Source of the DNA: Vibrio casei
GTDB lineage: Bacteria > Pseudomonadota > Gammaproteobacteria > Enterobacterales > Vibrionaceae
Reading direction: 5' to 3'
DNA: 64,000 bases
Assembly: GCF_002218025.2 (NCBI RefSeq)
Contig: NZ_AP018680.1
Coordinates: forward strand, 2,232,001-2,296,000
Numbering within the stretch: position 1 is the stretch's first letter; each line of letters opens with the position of its first letter. Positions 1 through 8,251 of the stretch are shown here, one piece after another. A model generated the notes under the pieces. The model made no database searches and was not told the DNA's origin. It was given only the letters and a program-made list of their open reading frames with translations. Made by a program: the position numbers and the translations under genes.

Positions 1-98
1 CGTGTTACGAATCTGCTTAAATCATTTGTAGGCTTCTAGCCACCAACCATAGATGAAAACAATAGTGTAAATGCTTGTTTCGTAAGGTCAGACATTGC

Positions 99-1610
99 CT
101 GTCTCTTGATCACAAATCAAAAATGAAGTCTTGGGTTATTCGATATCCTTCAACCAAAGTCTGCAACTTAAACCATCCTTCCCATAGGGTGATCCAACTT
201 ATTCTCCCTGTTAGTTTACTATTGTTCCAACCTGCTAATTTACCTAGGCTAATGTAAGCCCAATGAATATTGGGCGTTAATTTAGGAGGTTGTACACCTT
301 CAACTTTTATCCAAAGTAACTTCCACTCCAAAGGCGTCAATAGTGTTTCACAACTGGTATTTTTAGCTTTATCTTTATTTAACCCTACATACCTAAGCTG
401 CTGAATCCTAATAGCAATAAATGACAATATGACAGTCATTTTTTCAAGGCTATTTTTTGTCTGCATGCGTAATGATTCGACTTTTGTCCCCCCAGACTTC
501 CAAGCTTTATGGTAGTCCTCAATTAGCCACCTTTTCTCATAGAACTCTATGATTCGCTTTGCGTCATCAGCATTATTGATTTTTTCAGAAGTCAATAAAT
601 GCCATCTCAATGGCTCTTTAGAGCCAGTTGAGTTCTCATGGCAGCCAACATAATAAAGACTTATATCTTCAAGATTACCGCGCTTATTCCCCGGAACTTT
701 TAATGTAACAGGTGAGTATTTGATATCGCAGTTTACTAATCTCTTTTTCCTAGCTGCTGAGGTTTTTGTTGCGCCTCTTTGAGATATGCAAATTGTTCTT
801 TGAGCAACACTGACTAAATTTTCTGAAAAAGAATAGAGTTTATTGTTTTCCTCTGTGAGTCTCCGACTTTGCATCGAACGAACAACAAAACGATGGTTAT
901 TTTGAGTTTTATATCGAAGATATTCATAAATATCTGCTTCACGATCGCAGACAGATATAACTTTACTCATATTCGATTTAAGTCTCTTGGCAACATGAGT
1001 TGAAGCTCTTTGCCATTTAAAGCTTTCTTTATCTTCATATTTATATTCTAAATGTTTACTTCCTCTACCATGAGAGGAGAGGCTTCGGCACCAACGCTGT
1101 TGTTCGATAAGGCCCACAACATTTTGTTCATTTGGTGCAAATAACAATACAGAATGAGCCATCATCCCCCTAGCTTTTGTACTATTCCCTAAAGGGCCAA
1201 GTTCAGGGTTGACGGATTTATAACTGAAATTAAGGGATGTTGTATCTTCTAAAGCAAGCAATAAATCATAATTGTTAACGAGCTCTGCTGTAGTGTTAAA
1301 TGCTGACGTTTCAATATCTTGAGCCTTGATTTTTTCATTTCGAATAAAGCGATAAGCAGCCTCAATTTTGTCCGATGTTTGTGATGATTTTACTACCGAC
1401 ATACCAATGTTACTGACTAAGTCAGTAACTAAAGTAACGAGTCGTTTTGTCCGTCTTTTATCACCTAGCTCAGCATTACCAAAATTATTCTGTGCCCACT
1501 CAGCAGCTTTGACAATCATGTTTATTCCTTAATTCAGACTCATCAATGGGAGATCTGATCTATGAATGTCGTTAAAGTTCCAGAAATAATGATTTGTGTA
1601 TAAGAGACAG
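99..1610 (-). mobile_element. IS4-family (IS50/Tn5 group) insertion sequence, complete
   Basis: The 1512-bp element is bounded by inverted ends that begin CTGTCTCTT at both sides (99-118 and, reversed, 1591-1610), close to the IS50 inside and outside ends. It is flanked by an exact 9-bp direct repeat, agacattgc, at 90-98 and 1611-1619, the duplication length expected for this group. One transposase gene fills it. The perfect duplication and the intact transposase indicate a recent and probably still active insertion. Confidence 0.95.
110..1519 (-). CDS. Tn5-like (IS4-family) DDE transposase
   Basis: This 469-residue protein is close in length to Tn5 transposase (476). Near the N-terminus is the typical W-A-x-x-x-F-G-x-A-x-L-G-D-K-R-R segment. 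The DDE residues are visible: EDTTSL (first Asp), CDREADIYEY (second Asp) and the Y-x2-R-x3-E-x6-K signature in YEKRWLIEDYHKAWK (catalytic Glu). It cuts and joins the element ends by a hairpin cut-and-paste mechanism, by family knowledge. The start ATG at 1519 is preceded by an AAGGAA ribosome site. No frameshift or internal stop is seen, so it should be functional. Confidence 0.95.
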   Translation of the reverse strand: MIVKAAEWAQNNFGNAELGDKRRTKRLVTLVTDLVSNIGMSVVKSSQTSDKIEAAYRFIRNEKIKAQDIETSAFNTTAELVNNYDLLLALEDTTSLNFSYKSVNPELGPLGNSTKARGMMAHSVLLFAPNEQNVVGLIEQQRWCRSLSSHGRGSKHLEYKYEDKESFKWQRASTHVAKRLKSNMSKVISVCDREADIYEYLRYKTQNNHRFVVRSMQSRRLTEENNKLYSFSENLVSVAQRTICISQRGATKTSAARKKRLVNCDIKYSPVTLKVPGNKRGNLEDISLYYVGCHENSTGSKEPLRWHLLTSEKINNADDAKRIIEFYEKRWLIEDYHKAWKSGGTKVESLRMQTKNSLEKMTVILSFIAIRIQQLRYVGLNKDKAKNTSCETLLTPLEWKLLWIKVEGVQPPKLTPNIHWAYISLGKLAGWNNSKLTGRISWITLWEGWFKLQTLVEGYRITQDFIFDL

Positions 1611-2017
1611 AGACATTGCCCCCTTTGTACCTTCTTTCGCTCCATCAACTAGAGAGTCAGCTAAGGTGTTTGAACTCGTTGGATTAAGGGGGTCGGGAAT
1701 ACTTTTTAATGCCTCTAAGCCTTTGTAAGTTAGCTTTGCTTTGGGTAGTCGATATCTAAATTCTGGTTGCTCATACTGAAAATCCGATATTCCAAACTTA
1801 ATGAAACCCTCATCTCTAAGCCAAATAACGGTCTCTCGAAAGATCGTCCAGTCTTTCGGGACTGACTCTCCCAGCTTGAAGCTTCCAGTACAACCGGCAA
1901 TAGTTCCCGCATCATCCGTAGACTCAAGTGGGATATGCTCAAGCAAGTTCGCAAGAATCTTGCCAGCAAACTCATTAAACAACTCGTAGTTACTTACTTC
2001 CATTACTCCTCCTTGAA

Positions 2018-2123
2018 GCCTAAGGGGCTGGCAACGCACAAACACTAAACTCAAACACAACTACCGAAACCACCGCGGCTGAACGCCGAGCGTTGACAGT
2101 CCCTCTTGAGGCGTTTGTTAGGC
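2018..2123 (-). repeat. VCR-type attC recombination site
   Basis: Read on the minus strand it begins GCCTAAC (2123-2117), continues with CGCCTCAAGAGGGACTG and a GCCGCGGTGGTTTCGG segment, and ends near GCCAGCCCCTTAGGC. This closely follows the Vibrio cholerae repeat (VCR) of the chromosomal superintegron as I know it. The 3' end departs from the usual GGGCGTTA core: after CTTAGGC the sequence goes straight into the ribosome site of the next gene, so the cassette joint is altered. The stop codon of the upstream cassette gene lies inside the site, as is common. Confidence 0.88.
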
Positions 2124-2666
2124 ATCATTTACCCTCATGTTGAATTCATCTGCTAAAAAATTTGCATTCTTTACATACTGGCGTGCCGTTGGCGAAGTAA
2201 TATCCGAGTCAGTTACATGCACAGCTTTGTTTCGTAGCAAACGAAGCTCTTGGTGAACCGTTTGAAACGCATCGATATCAAGCCCTTTCTCTCTAGCGAT
2301 CTTGAATAGGCCTTGATGAGATAAATTCTGAGGCAGCCCTTTAGCAACACAAAATGCAATAGTCGCCTTTTCCACTTTAAGCCACGCTTCCAATATTGCA
2401 GCTCTAGGTGAGGTTTCCGCTAAATCCTCAAGAAACACGGATGCCTCAGCAGTATCAGGATTTGCTTTAGCTGCCTCACTTTGTTCAAAAACTACTAGTT
2501 TTTCTAAGCGTTCTTGGAACTCTGCCTCTATTTCGCCGTACTTAAACTTAGATACACGCGAAAGCAATTTCCCCAAAGGTTCTTTCAAGATCAGGATGCA
2601 TAAAATTACTGTTACTGGCCATGCAAGAGAATCTATTGCTGACGCTACAAACTCTAGTGTTTTCAT
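2118..2666 (-). CDS. Membrane-anchored cassette protein of unknown function
   Basis: A 182-residue protein with one clear N-terminal transmembrane segment (about residues 13-28, PVTVILCILILKEPLG region) followed by a charged helical stretch (about 35-65) and a soluble domain containing LRLLRNKAVH, a motif often seen in small HEPN-like or DUF4145-like domains. I cannot assign a function. It ends inside the attC site at 2018-2123, and a GTTAGGC core on the minus strand (2705-2699) lies 33 bases upstream of the ATG, so it is a classic single-gene integron cassette. No good ribosome site is visible. Cassettes of membrane plus HEPN-like type are sometimes defence-related, which is only a guess here. 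Confidence 0.75.
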   Translation of the reverse strand: MKTLEFVASAIDSLAWPVTVILCILILKEPLGKLLSRVSKFKYGEIEAEFQERLEKLVVFEQSEAAKANPDTAEASVFLEDLAETSPRAAILEAWLKVEKATIAFCVAKGLPQNLSHQGLFKIAREKGLDIDAFQTVHQELRLLRNKAVHVTDSDITSPTARQYVKNANFLADEFNMRVNDA

Positions 2667-3218
2667 ATAACTATTACCCTACGCGCAACTTTACTGGTGC
2701 CTAACAGTATCTTTTAACTAGACATATTCCATATAAAAGCAGAGTGACATACCGAATAAATTTACTTATCTTATTGTTTTATTTAATCAAAATTAAATAA
2801 AACAACTCAGAATGAAGACAGTGTCGGTATAACATTACATACATAACTGACTACATATTTAGTTATTAGAAAAAATAGTTCAAATCATGATAAAGGAAGT
2901 GTGTCCTAAATCTTAGGTTGACACACAATGGGGCATTTCCGTGCCAGCTATACTCACGCTGAAACGTTGATGGACAAAAGAGAGTTAGAAATGACTTTAT
3001 AGTTTCTTGAAAGCCAGGCTAAAATGGGATAATGAAAACTAACTAGAAAAAGCAAGATTTACCCCATTTGTTGCTCTTAATTAAACGTGGTATACGACAC
3101 CCTCTATTTCTGACATGTCTACATTACCAGCATACAGACTCAACAAGCGATTAATTAGCGGTCATATGAACTAGTTAGATAAGATACACTAGATAAAACT
3201 AATTTATTGTGAATAACC
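2667..3218. other. 552-bp intergenic region with cassette core site and two hairpins
   Basis: No gene is seen. It contains the cassette core GTTAGGC (minus strand, 2705-2699), an AT-rich perfect hairpin at 2774-2805, and a near-palindrome at 2899-2926 whose arms are GTGTGTC and GACACAC, possibly the abutted ends of a lost insertion. The last 40 bases upstream of 3219 are AT-rich and likely hold the promoter of the P-loop NTPase gene. No integron integrase gene is present here. Confidence 0.6.
2774..2805. terminator. AT-rich perfect hairpin, terminator-like
   Basis: Fourteen-base arms (TTGTTTTATTTAAT and its complement) enclose a CAAA loop. The stem is almost all A-T, so it could act as a bidirectional terminator or simply be an AT-rich palindrome. 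Confidence 0.35.
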
Positions 3219-3556
3219 ATGACAAACAAAGCAACACAACAGATTATTGAGCAACTAAAGGACTCTAGTCACCCTCCAATCATTTTGCTTGATGGGGCTT
3301 GGGGGATTGGAAAAACTCACTTAATCTATAATGAGCTATGCCCACTAATTGAATCCAATCCTCAAGAATTTGGTGATTATCATTACGTTTCAGCTTTCGG
3401 TATCAAAAGCGTCACTGAGTTCCAAGATCAGATAGTCTCACTCTACATATCTAACCAAGAGGAAGGCTCTAAGTACCTCGATGGTTTAACTCGTCTTAGT
3501 GGTAAGCTCGCACGAATGTGTGGTGCTGATCTGCTCCAGCCAGACTGGACACTTCA

Positions 3557-4408
3557 TTAAGCGACATTTTGATTTTCAAAGTTAACTGGGCTTAGATACC
3601 CAAGAGCACTGTGCCTTCTTGTCCGATTATAATCAACCTCTATGTATTCAAAGATCGTTTGGCGCATCTCGTCTCGCGTCATGATCGGCTCATACTGGAT
3701 CGCTTCAACTTTCAATGAATGGAAGAAGCTCTCAACACAAGCATTATCCCAGCAGTTTCCTTTCCTACTCATACTTTGCTTTAGATTATAAGCAGTTATG
3801 ATGTCTCGATAATCTTTTGAGCAGTACTGACTACCTCGGTCACTATGAACGATAACCTGCTCAGGGAACCCTCGACGGAACAAGGCCATTGATAACGCAT
3901 CGCAAACCAGAGTTGCCGTCATTCTGGTATCCATAGACCAACCGACTACTTGCCTGGAATAAAGGTCAATGATTACCGCCAAATACAGCCAGCCTTCGCT
4001 TGTCGCAACATAGGTGATGTCTCCCGCCCACTTTTGATTCGGAGCCTCTGCCTTAAAATCCTGAGCCAGCAGGTTCGGAGCAACTGGCATTTTATGTTTG
4101 CTGTCCGTCGTACACTTAAACTTACGTGCCGCTTTCGGCGTTAAATCCTGCCGCTTCATACTGGCGGCAATGGTTTTAACATTACGGCTATCACCGTTCT
4201 CAGCCAGCTCTTTCTGGATGCGCCTTGAGCCATCACGACCTTTGCTATTATCAAAAGCCTCTTTGACCTTCGTATCAAGCTCTTGCCGAGTTACCTCGCG
4301 CTGGATGGCCTTGTGGCGATGCTTAATCCAGTAATAAAACCCACTTCGTGAAACACCGAACACCTTAGCCATGCGGGCAACTCTGAAGCACAGCAGGTGT
4401 TCGAGCAT
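3557..4408 (-). CDS. IS3-family transposase OrfB, DDE catalytic part (copy A1)
   Basis: The 283-residue OrfB is the rve-type integrase core. The DDE residues are visible: GDITYVAT (Asp), VIHSDRGSQY (Asp) and WDNACVESFFHSLK (Glu), followed by the family ending NxxRRHSALGYLSPVNFE. Its frame is open upstream of the ATG (reading EKPKVDCYEF just before MLEH), so translation is by -1 frameshifting from OrfA rather than from this ATG. Confidence 0.94.
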   Translation of the reverse strand: MLEHLLCFRVARMAKVFGVSRSGFYYWIKHRHKAIQREVTRQELDTKVKEAFDNSKGRDGSRRIQKELAENGDSRNVKTIAASMKRQDLTPKAARKFKCTTDSKHKMPVAPNLLAQDFKAEAPNQKWAGDITYVATSEGWLYLAVIIDLYSRQVVGWSMDTRMTATLVCDALSMALFRRGFPEQVIVHSDRGSQYCSKDYRDIITAYNLKQSMSRKGNCWDNACVESFFHSLKVEAIQYEPIMTRDEMRQTIFEYIEVDYNRTRRHSALGYLSPVNFENQNVA

Positions 4409-4422
4409 AAATTCGTAGCAAT

Positions 4423-4707
4423 CTACTTTAGGTTTTTCGCGAAGTAGGTGGCGGCCTTTTTTACTATATCTAGCTCTTCAGCTTGCTCAGCCAATTGTCG
4501 TTTGAGTTTGGCAACTTCAGCGGCTAGATCTTTTTCCCGCTGACTGGTGCTGGTGTCGCTCTTAGCTGACTTACGCCAACCATAGATCTGGGATTCGTGT
4601 AACGACAGTTGTCTCGCTGCCGCAGCTACTCCCACTTTCTCTGCTAGCTTCAGGGCTTCTGCTTTAAATTCAGGGGAATGGATAATACGTTTTTTCTTGC
4701 TTGTCAT
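4423..4707 (-). CDS. IS3-family transposase OrfA (copy A1)
   Basis: The 94-residue OrfA has an N-terminal helix-turn-helix (SPEFKAEALKLAE through SLHESQIYGWRKS, about residues 10-47) that binds the IS ends, then a leucine-rich coiled coil (about 58-84). An A-AAA-AAG run in the IVKK codons is the expected -1 ribosomal slip that fuses OrfA to OrfB into the active OrfAB transposase. The start is preceded by an AGGTG ribosome site. Confidence 0.93.
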   Translation of the reverse strand: MTSKKKRIIHSPEFKAEALKLAEKVGVAAAARQLSLHESQIYGWRKSAKSDTSTSQREKDLAAEVAKLKRQLAEQAEELDIVKKAATYFAKNLK

Positions 4708-6451
4708 GGTTCACCTCGTTAGTGATTGTACTCACTTAACTCGGTGTCCAAAACTGCTGGTGCGGATCATGCTGATGCTAGTGAAGCCGGAGTAATTCAA
4801 GGTGTCATATCTGGCACTACTGGCTTTCTGCGCCAAAAAGCGATCCAAAACATGAAAGACATCACTCTTGTAGTCGATGACTTGGAGCGATTGACAGATG
4901 AAAAGCTAATAGCAGACATCATGGGAACCTGCTTACGATTTGCCGAGCACAACAAAATCAAGATTATTGCCGTCGCAAACGCCACTGCATTTAAAGATAA
5001 AACCAAAGTTGAAAAATCTTTCAGTGACGTAATCAAACTCACTAGAACGACTGAAGAACTACGTACCATTATTGCTGATATTTACGATGGAAAGCTGGAT
5101 ATTGTGGTGGAACACACGTTTTTTCAAACTATTAACCATGCACAAATGCATAAATTAGATATCAATAACTTACGAGTACTTCAACGAGCTGTAAACCGAA
5201 CCATTAAACTAATGAATAGAATTAATCTTATCGAAGGGGTCAATGAAAAACTCTGTGCCGAAAGGTTAACTCAACATATTGTTCTTATTACAATCTATAG
5301 CTACGTTAACAAACTAGATCTCGACGCCTTTGTATCAATACTTGAGAGTGCTCAAAAATGGCAATCACACCGATTGGCAGCAGCGGTAGAACGCCGTAAT
5401 GGAAGTCAAAATGAGGGGAAAGAACTCACCAAAGATGAGCTGCAACAAAAAGCTTTGTTCGACCAACTGACTTCACTGCTTAACGGATTAGCCTGTAGCG
5501 ATACTTTAGTTGAATATTGCTTTACTAACCTCATACCAGAACTGAGTGATGACGAGTGTATTGAGCGATTCCAACTACCAAGACTAGAGAAACCAATAGA
5601 TATTTTCAAAACACACACCTTTTATAGTTTTACTTCTGAAGAAGAGTTCGAGGAAGGTATTGCACAACTGGTAGATCTACTCTTTACTACGCCCAATGTG
5701 AATTGGTCAGATTGGATAACATGTTGTGATACATACCTATTTATGTATGAACGAGGGTATTTTGAAGACGCTAATATCGATGAGCTTTCCAAGAGGCTTG
5801 AAGAAAGAGTTTTAGAAGATGGCGTTATTGATCTGGATACGGTAAACCATTCCCGTTTTCCTAATAGAGGCTACTCATCAAATAAAATCAATACGACTAA
5901 TTTTAAGAAGGCCATCGATGAAGTAATCCAGCGTTCTAAAACTAAACAGAGAGAAGCTATTACAGACAGCTTTCTAAAAGATTGGCGATATACCATCTAT
6001 AAGCCTCAAAGTTACATTGAAAATCAGGCATTTTTCCATAGTATCGATAACGAACGACTTGCTGAAGCTATTGCTCAATGGAGTGCTATGGAAATAGCGG
6101 AGTTCATAGGCTTTATGAGGCAGAGATACCGTATAGTTAATGACCAAGAAAAAGATCAACTAGAACTACCTGCTTTACTCCAGCTTTCAAAACAATTGAA
6201 CCTAAAGCGCGAATATATGTCAGGGCGGCTAAAAAAAGGAGTTATCAAAGAACTAATAGATGAACTTAATTCCGCTGTCACCACCATTGAGACAAGACAA
6301 GAAAAAATAACTTGTATTAGCTGCTTGACCAGCGGCGCCCCTAACCACCAAGCGTAAATAACAAAGTCATGCCTTGCCTTTTGCTTTCCTTTGAAATAGT
6401 CAAAAGAACAGCCATAACACGTTTTGGGGCAGCATAGAGCCATATATAACA

Positions 6452-6916
6452 TTAGAGCTGCTCCATTCTGACAACTGAAACGTTGGCTATTCCAAGTCCC
6501 GTTAGAGTGTCACAGTGTCCTTCCTCATCATCAGGATCATAGAAAGTCGCAACCCATTTAGCATCAGGTTTGACTGATTGAGCTAGCTTGTGGAAGTAGG
6601 GTAAATCAACGTCAGCCAATGAGTGACCTAAAACATACACTTCATCAATATTGGCGAGCTTCGAAAAGAAGCCTTCGTTGTTTTTGATGATCTGTTCGGT
6701 TCCTTTGAACGTTGTCGAGAAATAATCGTTGATAGCATCCTTGCCACGTTCAAATGAGTAGTCATATTGGTCAGATTGATACTCTATCCAACGTTCTAAA
6801 TCTTCTTCACTCAATCCTGTTGGCGGCTCAACAGGCTTCTCTTTAAAGTTTTCTGGATCTACGCCATGCCCAAGAACCAACTCATCAACATCTGTGAGAG
6901 AAGAATAAAGTATCAT
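6452..6916 (-). pseudogene. AbiH-family abortive-infection protein, 5'-truncated
   Basis: The 154-residue frame carries the AbiH C-terminal hallmark VYVLGHSLADVDLPYF (about residues 95-110) followed by the usual segment on moving and time-like strands. Full AbiH proteins begin with an IIGNGFD-type motif and are about 250-400 residues, so the N-terminal domain is missing. The frame begins in a set of three direct repeats (6903-7042), where the true 5' end was lost. It converges on the KAP NTPase gene with a 94-base gap. AbiH aborts phage infection in Lactococcus; here the remnant is probably inactive. Confidence 0.75.
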
Positions 6917-7042
6917 ACTAAAAATACTATTAAGCCCCAGTATACAAGGGGCTTAATCTTAGGATAAAAAATAAAGTGTCATACTAAATCCACTATCTTA
7001 CTTATCAACCTCAAAATCTAAAGTAATAAAGTTTCATACTAA
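6903..7042. repeat. Three 18-bp direct repeats upstream of the abiH remnant
   Basis: The sequence AATAAAGTnTCATACTAA occurs at 6903-6920, 6970-6987 and 7025-7042, differing only at one base (A, G, T). Spacing is 67 and 55 bases. The first copy overlaps the apparent start codon of the abiH remnant. They could be operator sites, recombination scars or iterons of a lost replicon. Confidence 0.7.
6928..6956. terminator. GC-rich hairpin in AT-rich DNA
   Basis: Perfect 10-base arms, ATTAAGCCCC and GGGGCTTAAT, enclose a 9-base loop. It lies between two of the 18-bp repeats. It has no clean T tract, so terminator function is uncertain. Confidence 0.4.
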
Positions 7043-7170
7043 TTACCAGAAATCTAAATCAATGTAATCCATTAACCCCCCGACTTGCTGGCAATAATTT
7101 AGAATCGAGATGATTTTATCTACAATAGATGTCATAATTTACTGTATAAAAATCCATGTAAGTAGCAAAG

Positions 7171-7287
7171 ATGACACATCTACAGCCTGAGAAAAATAAC
7201 TTTAAAGAAATAGATGTATCTAACTTAGATGCCATAACATGGTTAAGAACCATAGAATCAAATTCTGTGGATCTTGTAATCACAGAT
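7171..7287 (+). pseudogene. N-terminal remnant of a DNA methyltransferase
   Basis: The first 39 codons read DAITWLRTIESNSVDLVITD, which matches the start of N4/N6 DNA methyltransferases up to the catalytic DPPY motif; the sequence breaks exactly after the Asp, so the PPY and the whole catalytic and SAM domains are gone. The open frame runs on to 7407 by chance through a sequence that is coding on the other strand. It is a dead fragment, probably of a restriction-modification system. Confidence 0.65.
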
Positions 7288-7447
7288 CATACTGAGTTTC
7301 AGGAGATTGTGTTAGCACAGTATCGTCACCACCCCAAATATCTAGTATGGCTACATATCCACCTAAAAGCGTTGATACAGCCAAAAGGCCTCCAAATGCT
7401 TTTTTGATAGAGCTACTTTTAATAATTGATATTAAATCTAATTTCAT
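7280..7447 (-). CDS. Small one-transmembrane protein, probably 3'-truncated cassette gene
   Basis: A 55-residue frame starting at the ATG at 7447. Residues 18-36 (FGGLLAVSTLLGGYVAILD) form one transmembrane segment. It follows an attC remnant, as a cassette gene would, and its end coincides with the break point of the methyltransferase fragment (about 7288), so its C-terminus is probably not the original one. Family not recognised. Confidence 0.45.
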   Translation of the reverse strand: MKLDLISIIKSSSIKKAFGGLLAVSTLLGGYVAILDIWGGDDTVLTQSPETQYDL

Positions 7448-7468
7448 TATTACCGAATATCTCGATTA

Positions 7469-7545
7469 GCTTATCGCCGCATTAAGGTGTGACGCACGCT
7501 TGGCTATACTTGAGCGAAGCGAAAATGCCAAGCGTGAGAAATCAC
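7469..7545 (-). repeat. Degenerate Vibrio-type attC site
   Basis: Read on the minus strand it contains CACGCTTGGCATTTTCGCTT and CACACCTTAATGCGGCG, matching the general form of attC sites in V. parahaemolyticus/V. vulnificus type integrons as I know them, and different from the VCR at 2018-2123. Ten-base arms at 7495-7504 and 7527-7536 pair perfectly. The expected GCGTTA core reads GCGATAAGC, so it is probably inactive. It begins two bases after the stop of the upstream gene, as in cassettes. Confidence 0.65.
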
Positions 7546-7547
7546 TC

Positions 7548-7861
7548 TTAAATGCTTTGTATGGCATTTTTTCTTCGACTATGACGCATTGTTTTAACGT
7601 TGTCTTCCGTTATCACATTATCTAACCTTAAAGCACAAGTAGCTACAGCTGCAATAGCGGCATCAGTTAACCCAAATGAACTAGGGATGTTCTTGACTGG
7701 ATCAGATTGATCTTCTTCGAAAGCCACTAACAAAGCACGTAGAAAATCGCGATTTGACGAACGCTTTGTCTCAGTTGCTATCTCGGTAAGCGTGAACCTA
7801 CTATATACATTTAAGTCTTCAGCATCGTTTCCAATTGTTCTCACAGTATCAGCGATTGAAG
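7548..7861 (-). pseudogene. 3' fragment of a PIN-like cassette gene
   Basis: About 100 codons end at 7548 with the attC remnant right after. The segment SSFGLTDAAIAAVA resembles the last helix of PIN-domain nucleases, where an Asp in this position binds metal; the assignment is weak. The frame is open leftward in the protein (ending at the IS3 remnant about 7851-7861), so the N-terminal part was lost when that IS arrived. A GTG at 7844 is not a true start. Confidence 0.45.
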
Positions 7862-8251
7862 GCCAATCTCTTCAGCAGAGAGCCCTATGGGTTGATAGTA
7901 AGCAGTAGAGCGAGCAATACAGAGAAGCTCACACTGGCGCTTTATTGGCAATAGGGTGGATTTAACCAGCGAGCTCTTTCGCTGGGCTCGGTCTAACGAC
8001 CGAGCACTTTGGCCAAAAAATCATTTTCCATGGTCAATTGGCCAATCTTGGCGTGCAGTTTGTCCACTTCTTCAGAGCTGTCCTTGCCTGACTGGTTTTC
8101 AGAGGCAAAAATCATGGCTGCATTTTCGAGCAGTTCTTTTTTCCATGTAGAGATTTGGTTCGCGTGCAGGTTGTATTTCGTGAGCTTACGAGAAGATAGT
8201 GTACATAGGTATTAAGAAGCGGCTCTGGCCGAAAGCCAGAGCCTGTTTTGA

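Larger units (their letters stand above)
36..2003 (-). pseudogene. Integron cassette gene of unknown function, split by an IS50-like element
   Basis: The gene starts at the ATG at 2003, placed by a strong AGGAGG ribosome site just upstream; a longer frame to 2060 runs into the attC site and is unlikely. It reads 131 codons to 1611, where the IS begins. Removing the IS and one copy of the 9-bp duplication continues the same frame from 89 to a TAG at 36, giving a 148-residue protein. The N-terminal half looks like a small helical domain with a K-A-K-L-T-Y-K-G segment reminiscent of winged-helix proteins; I do not recognise a family. The C-terminal last residues (about 131-148) are hydrophobic. 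An attC site lies directly upstream, so this is a cassette read in array order. Inactive in its present form unless the IS excises. Confidence 0.75.
3527..4769 (-). mobile_element. IS3-family element, copy A1
   Basis: The 1243-bp element has imperfect inverted ends, TGATCTGCTCCAGC at 3527 and TGATCCGCACCAGC reversed at 4769. It is flanked by a 3-bp duplication TGC (3524-3526 and 4770-4772). It carries orfA and orfB in the minus direction, joined by a -1 slippery site. It is almost identical to copies A2 and A3 in this window, showing recent spread in this genome. Confidence 0.95.
3219..6357 (+). pseudogene. KAP-type P-loop NTPase, split by IS3-family copy A1
   Basis: The 5' part reads from ATG 3219 to 3526 and the 3' part from 4773 to the TAA at 6357. 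Deleting the 1243-bp IS and one TGC duplication restores a single 630-residue frame. Walker A is GAWGIGKT (residues 26-33) and Walker B is ITLVVDDLERL (Asp 138-139 of the rejoined protein). The GxWGxGKT and DDLER forms are those of the KAP family of P-loop ATPases within the STAND class. The rest (about 200-630) is helical and charged with no obvious transmembrane segment, unlike eukaryotic KAP proteins. Bacterial relatives are often found in phage-defence islands; the adjacent abiH remnant fits that. As it stands only a 113-residue N-terminal piece and a C-terminal piece could be made. The last residues (SCLTSGAPNHQA) may come from a 3' joint. Confidence 0.8.

Noticed and set aside
2899..2926. 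Near-palindrome as abutted ends of an excised IS
   Set aside because: No duplication or transposase remnant could be recognised beside it; kept only as a note.
4408..4423. Apparent frame break between orfA and orfB of the IS3 copies as mutation
   Set aside because: All copies show the same A-AAA-AAG slip site and an open -1 frame, the normal expression mode of the family.
7288..7407. Continuation of the methyltransferase frame as coding
   Set aside because: The sequence after the break codes for a membrane segment on the other strand; the plus-strand reading has no methyltransferase motif.
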